Positions 52,972 to 64,000 of a DNA stretch of 64,000 nucleotides are shown piece by piece. The notes under the pieces are model-generated. The model did not search any database and had not been told where the DNA came from. It saw only the letters and a program-made list of their open reading frames with translations. The DNA is taken from NCBI RefSeq assembly GCF_029360705.1, contig NZ_JARKMX010000008.1, forward strand, positions 1,973,983 to 2,037,982, written 5' to 3'. Made by a program: the position numbers and the translations under genes. The stretch is from Paraflavitalea pollutisoli (GTDB taxonomy: Bacteria > Bacteroidota > Bacteroidia > Chitinophagales > Chitinophagaceae). The stretch's first letter is position 1. Each line of letters starts with the position of its first letter.

Positions 52972-54490
52972 TCTGCAGGCTGGCGAAAAGGCTGCTATCG
53001 TAGGCCATAACGGCGCGGGCAAGTCGACCTTGCTGCGCATCATAGCCGGGCAGCTATCAGCAACAGCCGGTGAATTGCAGATAAAAGACAGTTTGTATTA
53101 TGTGCCGCAGCATTATGGCCACTACCAGGATCATACGGTGGCGGCTGCGCTGGGCATCGATCATCTATTGACAGCCGTGGATGCTGTGGAAGCCGGTGAT
53201 ACCAGTCAGCATTTGTATGACCTGCTGGAGCATGACTGGGATATCCGGTCACGGGTGGCCGCTGCTTTGGCCAACTGGGGGCTGGCAGGGCTCGACCTGC
53301 AAGCACCGATGAGTGCACTAAGTGGGGGTATGAAAACGCGGTTGTTCCTGAGCGGGATCGACTTGTTTACCCCGGCTATCGTGCTACTCGATGAACCGAC
53401 CAATCACCTTGACAGGGACGGCCGGGCGTTGCTCTATAAATGGCTGAGCCGTACCAATGCTGCGGTGCTGCTGACGAGTCATGACCGGCAGTTGCTGGAC
53501 GCGTGCGATCCTATCTGGGAGCTGGGTGCCGAAGGTATCCGGGTGTATGGTGGCAATTATGCCTTTTATGCGTCGATGAAAGCGGCCGAGACTTCCGCCG
53601 CGGCGCACGACCTCGCACACCACGAGCGGGCCTTGAAGGAGGCCAAGCAAAAGCAGCAGTTGGCGCTCGAACGCAAGCAACGGTCGGATGCACGGGCCGA
53701 ACGACTGGGTAAGGAAGGCGGTATTCCCAGGATTCTGCTGGGAGGTCGAAGGATGGCCGCCGAGGTGAGTACGGGTAAGTTGAAGGCTACGCATGGCGAT
53801 AAGATAGCGGGTCTGCGATCACAGTTGGAAGATGCTGCGGCGTTGGTGGAGATCGAGCGGATCATGAAGGGCCATTTCGATGCTCCTACCCTGCCGGTGG
53901 GCAAAGTGCTGGTAGAAGCCGAAGGGATCAATTTTGGGTATCCTGGCGGGGAGCTACTGTGGGTCGAACCCCGTACTGTGTTACTGCGCGCTGGAGACCG
54001 GATCGCGATCACGGGGTCTAATGGCAGTGGTAAGTCGACCTTGTTTGGCATTATGCGAGGAGCTTTGCCACCTACTGTAGGTTCCATTCGCCTGACGCCG
54101 GTACGCTCGCTCTTGCTGGACCAAGACTATCAACTGATCGACCGCAGCAAGACCGTGCTGGAGCAAGCGATGGACTACAACGAACGGACACTGGAACCCG
54201 CCTGGGTACATACCCTGCTGGCCAATTTCCTCTTCTACCCGGCGCAATGGCATCAGTCCTGCGCGTCGCTGAGCGGAGGTGAGATGCTACGCCTGGCGCT
54301 GTGCTGTATGGTACTGCAATCCAAAGCCCCGGACGTCATCTTCCTTGATGAACCGACCAACAACCTGGACCTCGTCAACATCACCATGCTGGAGCAGATC
54401 TTCGCGGCCTACAAAGGCACGCTGGTGGTGGTGTCGCACGATGCGCGGTTCCTCGAAAGAATGAGAGTGAGTTCCGAGATTAATATGTGA
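52898..54490 (+). CDS. ABC-F family ATPase (ribosome-associated)
   Basis: A 530-residue cytoplasmic protein with two ABC domains and no membrane segments, starting at ATG 52898 (MLINARDICFQF). Domain 1 has GHNGAGKST (near 35), LSGGMKTRL and LLDEPTNHLD; a linker of about 90 charged residues (about 235-325) follows, rich in Lys/Arg/Ala/Gln; domain 2 has GSNGSGKST (near 370), LSGGEMLRL and FLDEPTNNLD. ABC-F proteins bind the ribosome E site; some give resistance to 50S-targeting antibiotics, others are translation factors. The linker length and regulated leader resemble resistance types, but the sequence does not decide it. Confidence 0.9.
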   Translation: MLINARDICFQFPQQEPVFQHINFSLQAGEKAAIVGHNGAGKSTLLRIIAGQLSATAGELQIKDSLYYVPQHYGHYQDHTVAAALGIDHLLTAVDAVEAGDTSQHLYDLLEHDWDIRSRVAAALANWGLAGLDLQAPMSALSGGMKTRLFLSGIDLFTPAIVLLDEPTNHLDRDGRALLYKWLSRTNAAVLLTSHDRQLLDACDPIWELGAEGIRVYGGNYAFYASMKAAETSAAAHDLAHHERALKEAKQKQQLALERKQRSDARAERLGKEGGIPRILLGGRRMAAEVSTGKLKATHGDKIAGLRSQLEDAAALVEIERIMKGHFDAPTLPVGKVLVEAEGINFGYPGGELLWVEPRTVLLRAGDRIAITGSNGSGKSTLFGIMRGALPPTVGSIRLTPVRSLLLDQDYQLIDRSKTVLEQAMDYNERTLEPAWVHTLLANFLFYPAQWHQSCASLSGGEMLRLALCCMVLQSKAPDVIFLDEPTNNLDLVNITMLEQIFAAYKGTLVVVSHDARFLERMRVSSEINM

Positions 54491-54495
54491 TAATA

Positions 54496-54537
54496 ATACC
54501 CCCCAAAGCCCGGTGATTGCCGGGCTTTGGGGGGTAT
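54496..54537. terminator. Strong hairpin after the ABC-F gene
   Basis: An 18-bp perfectly paired stem (54496-54513 with 54520-54537, ATACCCCCC and GGGGGGTAT at the base, AAAGCCCGG inside) with a 6-nt loop. It lies directly after the stop. No T-run follows on the plus strand, but the stem is strong enough to end transcription. Confidence 0.75.
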
Positions 54538-54776
54538 TGAAGATAATCGTGAAATATAATTTAGGTCGGTTTGAATTAACAGATCAACATTTAATTGTCT
54601 GGCAGTTGTAATTCAGATCAATTACTTACCTAAATTAAAAGTTGCGAGACAGCCCAATGTCAAGGCACAATACAACCTTTGTTATATAAGTTCCTTACCT
54701 CCGGCTCCTAGACACTATCACAAATCGGAAATTCCAATGCTGCATAAGGTCCAATCACATTTTCTTGTTCTATATC

Positions 54777-55295
54777 CTACCAATAATAGGATTCTACTGA
54801 TACAAGTTTCATGTTAGAGTCTATTTGTATTAGACTTACCTCGAAATTGTTACCATCATACAAGTTTGAATTTTGTTGAATTTTCTTTTGAAGCAAATCA
54901 TAATTTTCTATAAATGTTTTTATCACGTTATAAAGCTTAACACTATCACCATTATTCACTTCTTCGAATTGATACAAACTTTTGTTACTACTAGATGTAT
55001 AATAAAATTTTTCATTTTTATAATCATAAAGACCGTACTCTTGCCATATTATGCTTGATGAATAAATTTTTACTAACAAACATCTGGCTCCATTTTCAAA
55101 TCTAACTTTGTCAAAAATAGCAGAATATAGATGCTCATTTACTTTGTTTGTGTCCTTTTGAGGCAAACTGTAATTATCGCTAAAGAAGTTGTTTCGAATT
55201 ATACTGTATGAACGAAAACTTTTTATTTTAGAATTACATTGAAAACATGTAACACTGACTACTGACATTATTAAAAGGAAATATATCTTTTTCAT
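54777..55295 (-). CDS. AT-rich lipoprotein, candidate immunity to the metallopeptidase toxin
   Basis: A 172-residue exported lipoprotein (signal MKKIYFLLIMSVVSVTCFQC; the lipidated cysteine is near 17-20). The mature protein is polar with many Asn, Lys, Ser and Tyr, and has no recognised family. It starts 4 bp after the stop of the Rhs-metallopeptidase gene, the usual immunity position, and shares its AT-rich composition, in contrast to the GC-richer neighbours. A periplasmic or surface location would suit protection against an extracellular toxin. Immunity is inferred only. Confidence 0.6.
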   Translation of the reverse strand: MKKIYFLLIMSVVSVTCFQCNSKIKSFRSYSIIRNNFFSDNYSLPQKDTNKVNEHLYSAIFDKVRFENGARCLLVKIYSSSIIWQEYGLYDYKNEKFYYTSSSNKSLYQFEEVNNGDSVKLYNVIKTFIENYDLLQKKIQQNSNLYDGNNFEVSLIQIDSNMKLVSVESYYW

Positions 55296-55299
55296 ATTG

Positions 55300-58200
55300 T
55301 TATTCTGGTGTCACAATTTGATACGAATTTATATTGAACAACTTTTGCATTGCATGATAATCTTTTGCAGGTTTAATTACTCTCGAATTCTCATCAACGT
55401 AATTGAGATTTGAACTGCCGCCCCCCCTATAACCATAGTGAGTTCTTAAAGGCAAGTTCTGATCTATTCGAATGTAATTTTCAACTACAGTAGCATACCA
55501 TTCGTCTTGAGAAATCTTCCTACCATCCTGAGATATATACCAAAATTTCTCCTGAAAGCCAAATTTTTTTGTATAACTATATGAATGCGCAATTTCATGT
55601 CCAAGTGATGTTGTCAATCCTAATCGAATATCATTTCCATCAGTTGGATAGTTTTTCATTATACTTAATCCATTCTCTCCAAAATGATCCATATTTACGT
55701 ATACATTGTTCTTATCAGAAGCCGCCCCCTTGATTGAACCCTCTCCTTTATAATTTGCTGCATCTTGAATTGTGATAGTTTCATCCATACCAATTACGTT
55801 GTCCAGGTAGCCTTTTCCAAAATCTCCAGAATAAATTGAATTTAGTGCTTCTAAAATAGAGCTTGCAAATTTATCCTTACTTAGATCGGCTACGTCACCA
55901 TTCCCATGATGATAAGCATTATTATAGTATTGATATGTAATATCCCCTATCAACACTCCTAAACTATCGCCGTTGACATCAATATTCAAGACGGGATTAT
56001 TCGCTGCATACTGATAGGGCGACAAAGGCATATACTTTTCAGCAAATCTATCTTGTGTTTGGAAACGGCCAATCTGCGCATCATACATTCTCGCCCCATA
56101 ATCATACAATTCAAGACCGGAACCATCACTAAACTCCTTCTCTTGCTTCTCCTTGCCATTGTACTCGTACTTGTTATCCAATTTTCCAACAGCCTTGGTA
56201 CTGATCCCCGCCATCGTCAAGCCAAAAGGGTAGTAATGGGTTTCTTCCATAATTGGCCCTGTAATATGTTGCACCGATAAGTTATCAAAGAACACATCCC
56301 AGTTCTGCGTTTCGTTGCTGACGTAAATATACAAATATCCGTTCTTAGGGATAGATACCGGACCGTCGTTGGTCAAGGCATTTAGGATGTCCGCATTTCC
56401 AACAGGTTTTGCGCCACTACCCGCGGCTACGTACTTCAACTGCTCATCCAGCAAAATCCAATTCAGGTAAGCCTTGGGCTTTGTCGTCTGATTGGAATTT
56501 TTGTCATCGCGGAAGGCGTTCATTGCTCCCAGCAGCGGACTGGTCACGCCATTGCTCAACGCTTCAAAAGTTCCTTTAGCGCTTCCAGAAGCACCCACAA
56601 TACCGGAAGCCAGGGAACTCAGGATATCCGCAACAGGATTTCCACCGCTATTGGCCGAGCCTCCGCTCTTATAGAACGATTTTATTCCAATTTGCACTTT
56701 ATCTCCGCTCATAACCTTCAACACCAAAGCTGGTCCGACCTTATTTCCGCTGCCATTTGTACGCGCCAGTGAATCGTTTGGATTGGTAGTGCCATCAGCA
56801 GGATAGCCTCCAGGCACCAGGTTCTTCGCATAACTCGTTTTGGGAATATTATAGAAAAGCTTATTCTCTGTGGTTCGGTACAGCGATTCCATGGTCGCCA
56901 GGTAATTTGCAGTATCGGATTGTTCCGTCAATACCATACGTACATTGCCGAGATGGTCTTTTAAAAAGTAATCATGCTGAAATTGCCAGGCACTGTCGCC
57001 GCTGGTAAAATACCTTTTCACATACCGCGTCCTCCCCTCCTCATGACCGATAAACTGTAAGGTGTCGTTCTGAAATACCGCACCTGACATGTACAAGGTG
57101 GTTGTCGTTATAGAAGGAACGACGGATAAATCAACGACCTTCTTCATTAGTTTTACACCAAGGTTGTCGTAGAAATACTCAATCGATCCCTTGCCAGCCA
57201 TCTGGATCACCCTGGGAAGATTGAGGTGATTGTAGGTGATACTCGTAATTCCTTTATTTGCATCCGACACAAGGTTGCCATTTCCATCGTACGTGTAGTC
57301 GACAGACGTCGATGTCTTGGCACCGTTGTAATTAAAGTCTCCCAACTTGGTCGCTGGATCATTAAAGTCATCCCACACTTGTTGCAACTGATTGCTATTG
57401 TTTTCCTCCTTGTACTTGTATCTCAACGCATCGACATAAAAATCTGCTGTACCTGGTTTGACACCATGTTGTATCATGCTTAACATATTGCCATTCGCGT
57501 CATACTTCAACATGAATTCATTATCAGCATCAAATCCGTGAACGGAAAAGTTTGCTTCGTTTACAACCCAGCTTCCGCCGGAACCAGCAGTAGAGTTCTG
57601 ATAGAAGTCTGCCCGCCCGAATCTATTGGCCGCATCGTACAAATAATTGAATTTTCTCCGAACCTCATCTCCGGCGCTTTTCCAAACAACACCGGTGATA
57701 TTCCCGTTGTATTGGAAAATACCATCAGGAGCTCCAGAAGACATGACTGTCTTATCATACCCCAGGTCAAAGCCAAAGTAATTGTTTGCATATCCGCTAG
57801 TTCCCTTGTCTAATAAATACTTACGATTTGTACCCAGCATCCAACCCCTTATGTTGTAATCATTGGTAAGGGTCTCCAAGCCAGCTCCATTTGCGCCCAC
57901 ACCTGAAAAACCAGGAGATAGTATCTTGTCTTTTAATTGCCCCAGCGCATCATATTTATTTTCTACTATCACCTTTTCAGGCTTATTCACCGCCAAGCCG
58001 TTTACAGAGCTAACAATTGTTTTTTCTGTCAACAGTAAACGTCCCAAATCATCATAGTCCATTTTTGTGATGGAAGTATGTGTTTGCGGATTGGGAGCTG
58101 CCTTATTTATTTGACTAATGACCACCAACGGCTGGCCGGAGAAGCTGTATTGTGTAGTCACTACATCTACTGCACTCGTTACATTGAAAGTTTTTGTTTG

Positions 58201-59781
58201 AATGACCCGGCCCTTATCATCATATATATAAGTTCTTATCGGGCCATTAGATACATTCGTGTGCCACTCACCAGTCTTTAGGCCACGGGGATTGGCAGTT
58301 TGAATGACCGCATCTGCGTAAGGGAAAGTGGTCGTACTGGCCGGTATCAAATAAGAATCGAAACTACCGTCCTTGGCTCCCCAATTTGGTCCATGCCAAC
58401 CGGTCCAGTTATAGTCGTCATAAAATGTTACAACCAGGAGATTACCTAAGGTCGTAGCCGGAAATGAATTGGTCAACGAATATCGATCCAGGATTGACGG
58501 ATTATAGGTCTCATAACGACCCATATCCAGACTTGTCACATAGGCTTGCATGGCGCTCTGGCCAATAACGGAAGGGTTGGTGTAATTACCCGTTATTACC
58601 GGTCGATTCAACTGATCGTATTTGGTAAACAGCCATTTGTTCTGAACCCGCAAATTGCCATCTTGGGTCAGCACAAGTCTATCCCATTTATCATACACCA
58701 TATAAAAATCGCCTGCCGCTGGCACTTTTTTCATGACCAATCGCTTGCGCGCATCATATTCGTACCTAAAACATTGTTCCTTTAGCACAATGCTGCTGTT
58801 CCAGTTCAAATTCCAGCTATTTGCACTCAATAACTCAACCCCCTTCGGCTGGATGGCAAGCCTAAGATTGTTTAGGTTATCATACAGGTAATATGTCGAA
58901 AGCCAACCAGAATAACCGGAACCTGCCCCATTATCAGCGGCAGCCGTAAACTGCACTTTCTTCAATATAACCTGACCCTCCACGTCCTTAAACTCCACGA
59001 TCTGTTTATTGTGCTCATCTACCCTGATGGTCTTGTACAATGTACCAGCAGCATATACACCAGACACGGCATAGCTACCCCAGTTATTGGCGACATCGGT
59101 TATCGTCCATATTTTGACGTCGTCAGCGGCAGTATTAAAAACATGCTTTGTTTTAACAGACCGGCGATTGGCTTCACTGACCTCACTAGCTGTACCAACC
59201 CAACTGGAGCCTGGGGCAAATGCCTCCACCACCCTATTGAGCGGTGACGCCTCAAACGTTGTTTGTCCGTAAGCCCAGTTTAGGCTGCCGGCCCCGACAT
59301 TGGTTTCGCCAATCTGACCCGCCAACTGTGTGTTGTAAAAAGCAACTTGCTGCTGAAATGGATTTATTTTAAAAAGGCCGTCACTTGTTGAAGTATTGCC
59401 TCCCGTGGTATTGGCAATAAATGGCAAGTACTTTTGTTGCTCACGGCCAAAGTCATCGTATTTGTTGGCCGAGACAAGATCTACAGGGCTGCTGCCCGTA
59501 GTAAGCGATCCTTGCTTAACCACGGTCTGCAGAGGACGACCCAGCCCATCGAAATAGGCCGTCGTCTGCTTTACATCACGCAATGTGCGACCAGGTAATA
59601 GCGCAGGATTGGTCTCAGGCGCAGTAGCCTCCCAGGTGCGCACATAATTAACCTTGATGGTTGAGCTGTAAGGAACTTGGGGTGATACCGGCGTTTGCGC
59701 TAGCGACTTTGCCGAAGCGCCTAGACCCGCAACCGCCAGCAGTAGCCTCATCGTATTTGAAATCGATGTTGTTATATTCAT
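55300..59781 (-). CDS. DUF6443-type Rhs protein with C-terminal HEIAH metallopeptidase toxin
   Basis: A 1493-residue exported protein with a signal peptide (about 1-28, ending SLAQ). A DUF6443-like segment (about 40-190, with [17 protein letters not shown]) is followed by YD repeats and the Rhs core, with [29 protein letters not shown], and [22 protein letters not shown]; the core ends [17 protein letters not shown] near residue 1270. The remaining 220 residues are the tip: [11 protein letters not shown] (His1395, Glu1396, His1399) and a downstream glutamate in [13 protein letters not shown] give a zinc-peptidase site like the M91/NleD group. It would damage proteins of a target cell. The DNA turns AT-rich at the core/tip junction. 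Confidence 0.85.
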   Translation of the reverse strand: MNITTSISNTMRLLLAVAGLGASAKSLAQTPVSPQVPYSSTIKVNYVRTWEATAPETNPALLPGRTLRDVKQTTAYFDGLGRPLQTVVKQGSLTTGSSPVDLVSANKYDDFGREQQKYLPFIANTTGGNTSTSDGLFKINPFQQQVAFYNTQLAGQIGETNVGAGSLNWAYGQTTFEASPLNRVVEAFAPGSSWVGTASEVSEANRRSVKTKHVFNTAADDVKIWTITDVANNWGSYAVSGVYAAGTLYKTIRVDEHNKQIVEFKDVEGQVILKKVQFTAAADNGAGSGYSGWLSTYYLYDNLNNLRLAIQPKGVELLSANSWNLNWNSSIVLKEQCFRYEYDARKRLVMKKVPAAGDFYMVYDKWDRLVLTQDGNLRVQNKWLFTKYDQLNRPVITGNYTNPSVIGQSAMQAYVTSLDMGRYETYNPSILDRYSLTNSFPATTLGNLLVVTFYDDYNWTGWHGPNWGAKDGSFDSYLIPASTTTFPYADAVIQTANPRGLKTGEWHTNVSNGPIRTYIYDDKGRVIQTKTFNVTSAVDVVTTQYSFSGQPLVVISQINKAAPNPQTHTSITKMDYDDLGRLLLTEKTIVSSVNGLAVNKPEKVIVENKYDALGQLKDKILSPGFSGVGANGAGLETLTNDYNIRGWMLGTNRKYLLDKGTSGYANNYFGFDLGYDKTVMSSGAPDGIFQYNGNITGVVWKSAGDEVRRKFNYLYDAANRFGRADFYQNSTAGSGGSWVVNEANFSVHGFDADNEFMLKYDANGNMLSMIQHGVKPGTADFYVDALRYKYKEENNSNQLQQVWDDFNDPATKLGDFNYNGAKTSTSVDYTYDGNGNLVSDANKGITSITYNHLNLPRVIQMAGKGSIEYFYDNLGVKLMKKVVDLSVVPSITTTTLYMSGAVFQNDTLQFIGHEEGRTRYVKRYFTSGDSAWQFQHDYFLKDHLGNVRMVLTEQSDTANYLATMESLYRTTENKLFYNIPKTSYAKNLVPGGYPADGTTNPNDSLARTNGSGNKVGPALVLKVMSGDKVQIGIKSFYKSGGSANSGGNPVADILSSLASGIVGASGSAKGTFEALSNGVTSPLLGAMNAFRDDKNSNQTTKPKAYLNWILLDEQLKYVAAGSGAKPVGNADILNALTNDGPVSIPKNGYLYIYVSNETQNWDVFFDNLSVQHITGPIMEETHYYPFGLTMAGISTKAVGKLDNKYEYNGKEKQEKEFSDGSGLELYDYGARMYDAQIGRFQTQDRFAEKYMPLSPYQYAANNPVLNIDVNGDSLGVLIGDITYQYYNNAYHHGNGDVADLSKDKFASSILEALNSIYSGDFGKGYLDNVIGMDETITIQDAANYKGEGSIKGAASDKNNVYVNMDHFGENGLSIMKNYPTDGNDIRLGLTTSLGHEIAHSYSYTKKFGFQEKFWYISQDGRKISQDEWYATVVENYIRIDQNLPLRTHYGYRGGGSSNLNYVDENSRVIKPAKDYHAMQKLFNINSYQIVTPE

Positions 59782-59798
59782 GGATTGTGGTGTAAGGG

Positions 59799-62700
59799 TT
59801 ATTGATTGGTGTTTTTCTGGAATTGATAGTCGTAATGCTTAAGGATGTTCTTGTTCTCGTCGAGAACATTCTTGAGTCGACCAAAGCCATCGTATTCATA
59901 ATAAGTAATCCGATTATTGGCATCGCAAGTGTTGATAACACCGTACAATGGATTGTAGGTATAAGTGGTCATCTGGGCTCCAACAGGGTAGATTCGAACC
60001 TCATCGACCACGCCACCTCCACCTCCAATATTTATAGTTGTAACACCCGTCAGCGTCTTCTCTCTGTATGTCCAACCATTGATTGTTTGCCCACTAGTCC
60101 AGCTATTGGCCGATGGCACAACTAAGGAGCTCCCGTTATAGCCATTGTAATCAGGTATTCCGTTCTTGGTCCACAAGGTAACCACATAGGTTTTTGCGGG
60201 ATCAAGACCGAACCGGGCCAATACGCCATTGATTTCAAAACATTTGTTTCCTGTTACACCATCGCCTGACACAATCCTATTGGGCTGATCCAGGTACAAG
60301 TTGCCCGTCCCGTCAGATTCAAAGGAGGTATACCCAATTTGATCTGCCTGACTGCCGATAACCTGGGCAATGGGATACTGTTGATTATAATCCCATATGA
60401 TAGATTGCGGAGCATCTCCAACCTTGGCCTGCTGGGCTATAAAACCTTTACTAGTGTATTGCTGAAACTCAATCTTCGGCTTGATTAATGCCGGTGCACG
60501 GTTAAGGGATGAGCCGATAGCTGGAACGCTACTTTCTGGTACCGGCGAAGTCGTTTCCAACGATTCAATGATAGATTTCCGGATGGCTGTTCCGGATTGT
60601 TGGTATTGATTGACGATTCCTCCGGTCAAATATTTCGTTCCACCTATCGTTTTCCATTTCTCGACAGCTATAGGAACTGCGTACATGTTATTATCGGCAG
60701 ACAACATACTTGTGGCGATTGCATTGCCTGTAAAACTGTAGGGGTATCGAACTACTTCCTCTATCAGTTCATTCCTACTGTTCTTCGTCGTCGTTTTTGC
60801 TACGTTGTAGTTTTGGTCCCTTGCGTAGGCAACTTCATTCACCAGCGTAGCGGCTCCATTATATTCAGTAACAGTTGTCTTCGTCAAATCTTTCCTACCT
60901 GAAACTGGCGTAAATGGGGTTGTTAAAAAATAGGTGGGACCAACTACTTGACTCCAGGTGAACGGGCCTATTTCATTTCCCGGAACATTATCACACATGT
61001 AATTTTCCCATCTAAATTCAACTGGTGCAATAGAAATTGACGTAAAATTCGCTAAACGTCCGGGTGTATTGTAATAAACGTCCTGGGTTTCAAGATAATC
61101 GTTCTCTGTTTTCTTCAGTAGATTGTTGTTCTTGTCATATACTAACTCTTTAGTGAGTTTCCCATAACTCCAATCAGTATAGTCTGGTGGCGCAAAAGGA
61201 TAATTATGCTGGGCTGGCACCCCATTCGTTCCATAGGATGTGAAATATCGATCAATACGACCGTTGGAGTTACCATTGTTGACAAACTTTTCGACTACCC
61301 GAGTATAGTTAACAGGGCTTCCATTGGTCATTGCAAGCGTTTGCACCGGGGAAAAAGACCTTACAATTGCGTTGGGAATACCACCATTATTAAAATAAGT
61401 ACGGTAACCATTGGGGTCGTCCACAATTGGGCCACAAACGATTCTATCGTCATAGAAAACGCCGTAAGTATACTCAGGATATGTGCCTAATGCACCAGAG
61501 GAGGTGATTCCATCTTCCAATAAATAGTCATACTCTCTTGCACTGACTGGTGTTGCAGCAATGCCGTCAAAATCCTTGATGCTTTTAATGCGCAGACCGC
61601 CAACATTCGGATTGTTGATATGCAGAATAGTCGTATCGGGATTGTTAACACGACTTTCAGTCCACTCAATGGTTACATAGTCACTAAAATAATCCACTCC
61701 CTGAACACTTGCATTCCAGGTATAATTCCCTTGTGCCAAATTATAAATACTAATTTGTTGAGACGCCTCGAGCTCGCTTGAGAAGGGTATAACCTGTGTA
61801 TTAACGACCTGATTCAAGCTGTTTTTAAGCTGCATCGTCAAGGTTGCACTTGTAGGATTAAAGCTTGTATAAAATTTAACCTTAAAATTGGTATAGACAT
61901 TCGCATCTCCTCCATAATGCCAGGCTTCACTACCATTCTGAGTATTAGAACAGTAAACACTCATCGTGCTAGAATACTGCGTTCTAATATTTGTTATAAT
62001 ATCCCTTTTCAACCTGGTGTCGTACGCCACATGTGATTCCATCTCAAACTGAGTATACCCTCCGGTAGGATAATACATCTTTGTAAGAGATCCATACTTC
62101 ACGCGTTCCACGTCCGTTTCCCGGTTGCCGCCCGCAAACTCCCTCTGCCCAGTTCCATTGATATTAATGTATTCGTGTGGGAATAAATCATTACTCGGGT
62201 TCGTATTGTAAAAGCCCCAATGATCCTGCTCTCCCGTAAGCCTGTTGGGCAACGCGGAATAATACTCAAAACTGTACCCTTTGTCTTCGCCAGCGGCGCT
62301 ATAAGGAATAACACTTTTCAGCGTAAGTCTATTGACTGAATAGTCATGATATAGATTGTATCCTCTGGTAGCAGTACCATTGCTGATGGCTATTTGCTTG
62401 AGTCGATACAAATTACCCGGATTATTATAGGAATCCAGGTCAGTTCGGGGATTCGTATCATACCCAAAATCAACCTTCGTATTATCCGGCAAAGAAATCC
62501 GTTTAATCCTTTTTCCCATAATGACAGAAGCCTGAAAGCCTCCAGAGATGGGTGGATCGGCAATGTTGACATCAAGCATCCGCGTCATAGAAGCATTTCT
62601 ACCTGATGCATAACCATACATTTCGTCTTCGTATTCGAAGCTGATATTATCAGGAGAAAATGGTGCAGTGATCTTAGTAAGGTACCAGGAAGAAACGTAA

Positions 62701-63398
62701 TTATCAAAATAAGCATTCCCCACGCTAGTCCTTTCTATGGCGTCAAATACGTATTGTGTACCTGTCTCATCAATCAGCGTAAATTTCTTGATATGCGTCC
62801 AGGCACCATCAGGCTGAATCTCTGGAATCACCCTGATCTTATTTGGGGTAAGCATTAGAAAGTCATTATTTTTCCCAAACATGAACTTGCCGCTCTTCCC
62901 ACCAACATTAAAGTTGAAAATATCCGACTGAGAATCCCATACGCCTGCATTGATCTCCATGTACTTACTCACGGCATAGCGGTTCCCTTCATATTCATTT
63001 GGCAAAACCGGTGTATTCCGGAAACCGCCGTTCATATCCTCGTCGGCAATCCCCCTGCGTGTTCGCGTAATCACTCCGCCCGCGTTTAGGGCCCAGCCAA
63101 TTCCGGTGTTTGAGGCTAGTTCATCGACTTTAATACCACCGGCGTGATAGTCCAGGCTAATGGACATCGAGAGCGAATTGTCTGCATTTTTGTACGAATA
63201 GATCGGCACATTGATTTGTGGAACACCTGTAAAATACCCCACGGGCACATCCCCAAACTTACCCAAAGACGCGGCATTGGGGGAAGGGGGAACGACATTG
63301 AGCAAAGAAGGGTTGGGAGTCGGATTTCCGCTTTGAGCCATTATACCTATGGCCCCTCCCAGCATGCATGTTAAGAATAGAATAGAGGTCTTTTTCAT
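59799..63398 (-). CDS. Secreted YD-repeat partner protein (Rhs/SpvB-like)
   Basis: A 1199-residue exported protein (signal [22 protein letters not shown]). The early part, [22 protein letters not shown] then [20 protein letters not shown] and [16 protein letters not shown], is the start motif of large surface proteins in Bacteroidota that precede DUF6443 Rhs genes. A long beta-rich middle follows; the end has a YD repeat ([28 protein letters not shown]). It lies 17 bp upstream of the Rhs toxin gene on the same strand, so both are probably made together. It may form part of the shell or anchor of the Rhs protein. It lacks a toxin tip. Confidence 0.75.
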   Translation of the reverse strand: MKKTSILFLTCMLGGAIGIMAQSGNPTPNPSLLNVVPPSPNAASLGKFGDVPVGYFTGVPQINVPIYSYKNADNSLSMSISLDYHAGGIKVDELASNTGIGWALNAGGVITRTRRGIADEDMNGGFRNTPVLPNEYEGNRYAVSKYMEINAGVWDSQSDIFNFNVGGKSGKFMFGKNNDFLMLTPNKIRVIPEIQPDGAWTHIKKFTLIDETGTQYVFDAIERTSVGNAYFDNYVSSWYLTKITAPFSPDNISFEYEDEMYGYASGRNASMTRMLDVNIADPPISGGFQASVIMGKRIKRISLPDNTKVDFGYDTNPRTDLDSYNNPGNLYRLKQIAISNGTATRGYNLYHDYSVNRLTLKSVIPYSAAGEDKGYSFEYYSALPNRLTGEQDHWGFYNTNPSNDLFPHEYININGTGQREFAGGNRETDVERVKYGSLTKMYYPTGGYTQFEMESHVAYDTRLKRDIITNIRTQYSSTMSVYCSNTQNGSEAWHYGGDANVYTNFKVKFYTSFNPTSATLTMQLKNSLNQVVNTQVIPFSSELEASQQISIYNLAQGNYTWNASVQGVDYFSDYVTIEWTESRVNNPDTTILHINNPNVGGLRIKSIKDFDGIAATPVSAREYDYLLEDGITSSGALGTYPEYTYGVFYDDRIVCGPIVDDPNGYRTYFNNGGIPNAIVRSFSPVQTLAMTNGSPVNYTRVVEKFVNNGNSNGRIDRYFTSYGTNGVPAQHNYPFAPPDYTDWSYGKLTKELVYDKNNNLLKKTENDYLETQDVYYNTPGRLANFTSISIAPVEFRWENYMCDNVPGNEIGPFTWSQVVGPTYFLTTPFTPVSGRKDLTKTTVTEYNGAATLVNEVAYARDQNYNVAKTTTKNSRNELIEEVVRYPYSFTGNAIATSMLSADNNMYAVPIAVEKWKTIGGTKYLTGGIVNQYQQSGTAIRKSIIESLETTSPVPESSVPAIGSSLNRAPALIKPKIEFQQYTSKGFIAQQAKVGDAPQSIIWDYNQQYPIAQVIGSQADQIGYTSFESDGTGNLYLDQPNRIVSGDGVTGNKCFEINGVLARFGLDPAKTYVVTLWTKNGIPDYNGYNGSSLVVPSANSWTSGQTINGWTYREKTLTGVTTINIGGGGGVVDEVRIYPVGAQMTTYTYNPLYGVINTCDANNRITYYEYDGFGRLKNVLDENKNILKHYDYQFQKNTNQ

Positions 63399-63499
63399 AC
63401 TATATTTTGCATTACGTTTTACTGAGAAAAATAGTCTGGCATTACAACTTCCCTATTGGGAGAAGCGGTATTGTGGATCCTGCGATCACCTTTTTGACA

Positions 63500-64000
63500 T
63501 CATTTGAAACTATACCCCACCCTAAACTTTAAGGGCTGGGCCTTGGGTACCTGTTGGTAACTCAGGAAGTCCCACAATAGCTGGAGTTTTGTCTTTTTGA
63601 AGAATTTACTTTTTAAGGAGACGATCTTACTGACACCCAGCAAACCGCTTTGCTGCCATTCTTCAGCTGCCTGCAGTTCCTGGGTAGTAAGTCTTGTAGT
63701 AGAAGATAGTGGTTGGTAATTGTATTCATAGCCACCGGAGGCAAAGAAGCTGCCTTTCAGGCGCACATCGAGGAAGGAACGTATTGCGGCGCCCTGGCTG
63801 GAGATCGAGATATTGCGGATATCCTTACCCCACCCCACCTTGTAGCTGCCACCTACCCCCACGATGCTGTTGTCTGTGATCTTATAGCCAACAGAAAGTC
63901 CTATATCAGACGTAGTAGGAAAGAAGGCCTGCGACTTCTGCGTCTGCAAGTTGGAGCCATACTCGAGGCGCTTCCAAAATGTCTTGGTCTTTTGGTTGTT
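63500..64000 (-). CDS. Outer-membrane beta-barrel protein, C-terminal part (cut by window edge)
   Basis: The leftward frame is open from the window edge to the stop at 63500, giving 166 residues without a start in view. It has alternating barrel strands (FWKRLEYGSNLQ, DIGLSVGYKITDNSIVGVGGSYKVGWG, IRSFLDVRLKGSFFASGGYEYNY) and ends with a C-terminal strand PLKFRVGYSFK. It resembles the outer-membrane proteins encoded upstream of such Rhs loci in Bacteroidota. The gap of 101 bp to the next gene lacks a terminator, so co-transcription is possible. Confidence 0.7.
   Translation of the reverse strand, partial: NNQKTKTFWKRLEYGSNLQTQKSQAFFPTTSDIGLSVGYKITDNSIVGVGGSYKVGWGKDIRNISISSQGAAIRSFLDVRLKGSFFASGGYEYNYQPLSSTTRLTTQELQAAEEWQQSGLLGVSKIVSLKSKFFKKTKLQLLWDFLSYQQVPKAQPLKFRVGYSFK

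Overview
The window looks like a chromosomal segment of a Bacteroidota bacterium, most likely in or near the Chitinophagaceae. The evidence is a subtype-iii type VI secretion system (T6SS), a SusC/SusD pair, type IX secretion sorting domains (type A and gliding-associated type B), a PorP/SprF protein, and promoters of the Bacteroidota form TTTG-N19/20-TAnnTTTG. The genus cannot be read from the sequence. No rRNA, tRNA, CRISPR array or transposase was found.

Region 1 (1-16.3 kb) is a T6SS-iii locus. The sheath proteins TssC (cut by the window edge) and TssB and the ATPase ClpV/TssH run leftward. The baseplate genes tssE, tssF and tssG run rightward from a shared intergenic region that holds a 9+9 bp inverted repeat. 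A convergent leftward cassette then encodes Hcp (tube), VgrG (spike), an unrecognised 448-residue protein in the position of an effector-loading adaptor, a PAAR-like/Rhs protein ending in a deaminase-like toxin, and two probable immunity genes, one clearly SUKH/SMI1-KNR4-like.

Region 2 (16.7-32.1 kb) has a sulfur theme. A secreted sulfatase runs leftward. After two hypothetical genes, a rightward run encodes two paralogous DoxX-like membrane proteins, a lipoprotein c-type cytochrome (SoxD/SorB-like), a SoxC-like molybdopterin sulfite dehydrogenase, a SusC/SusD uptake pair and a secreted cyanophycinase-like peptidase, ending at a terminator. A good promoter overlapped by a GTCTAC-N7-GTAGAC palindrome precedes the run, with a near copy 150 bp upstream. 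The second DoxX-like gene is cut by an in-frame amber codon inside a GGCA-rich short tandem repeat. The same repeat also flanks that gene on both sides and recurs at 48.8 kb.

Region 3 (32.3-52.3 kb) is mixed. It holds a small beta-barrel protein, secreted hypotheticals, a stand-alone SIR2-like protein, YiaA behind an FNR-type box, a delta-60-repeat T9SS cargo, a Crp/Fnr regulator, a 1623-residue NHL/Ig-like T9SS cargo with its PorP/SprF partner, an alpha/beta hydrolase, a tandem pair of unknown paralogues, an endonuclease/exonuclease/phosphatase-fold protein, and a secreted papain-like candidate overlapping a lipoprotein gene.

Region 4 (52.6-54.5 kb) is an ABC-F gene with a complex leader: a strong promoter, two small hairpin/T-run elements, and a 52-codon upstream frame that overlaps the ABC-F start. 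Region 5 (54.8-64 kb) is a leftward extracellular Rhs-type locus: an edge-truncated barrel protein, a YD-repeat partner, a DUF6443-type Rhs protein with an HEIAH metallopeptidase toxin tip, and a lipoprotein in the immunity position. Base composition turns AT-rich at the Rhs core/toxin junction and stays so through the immunity gene, which points to modular exchange of the tip.
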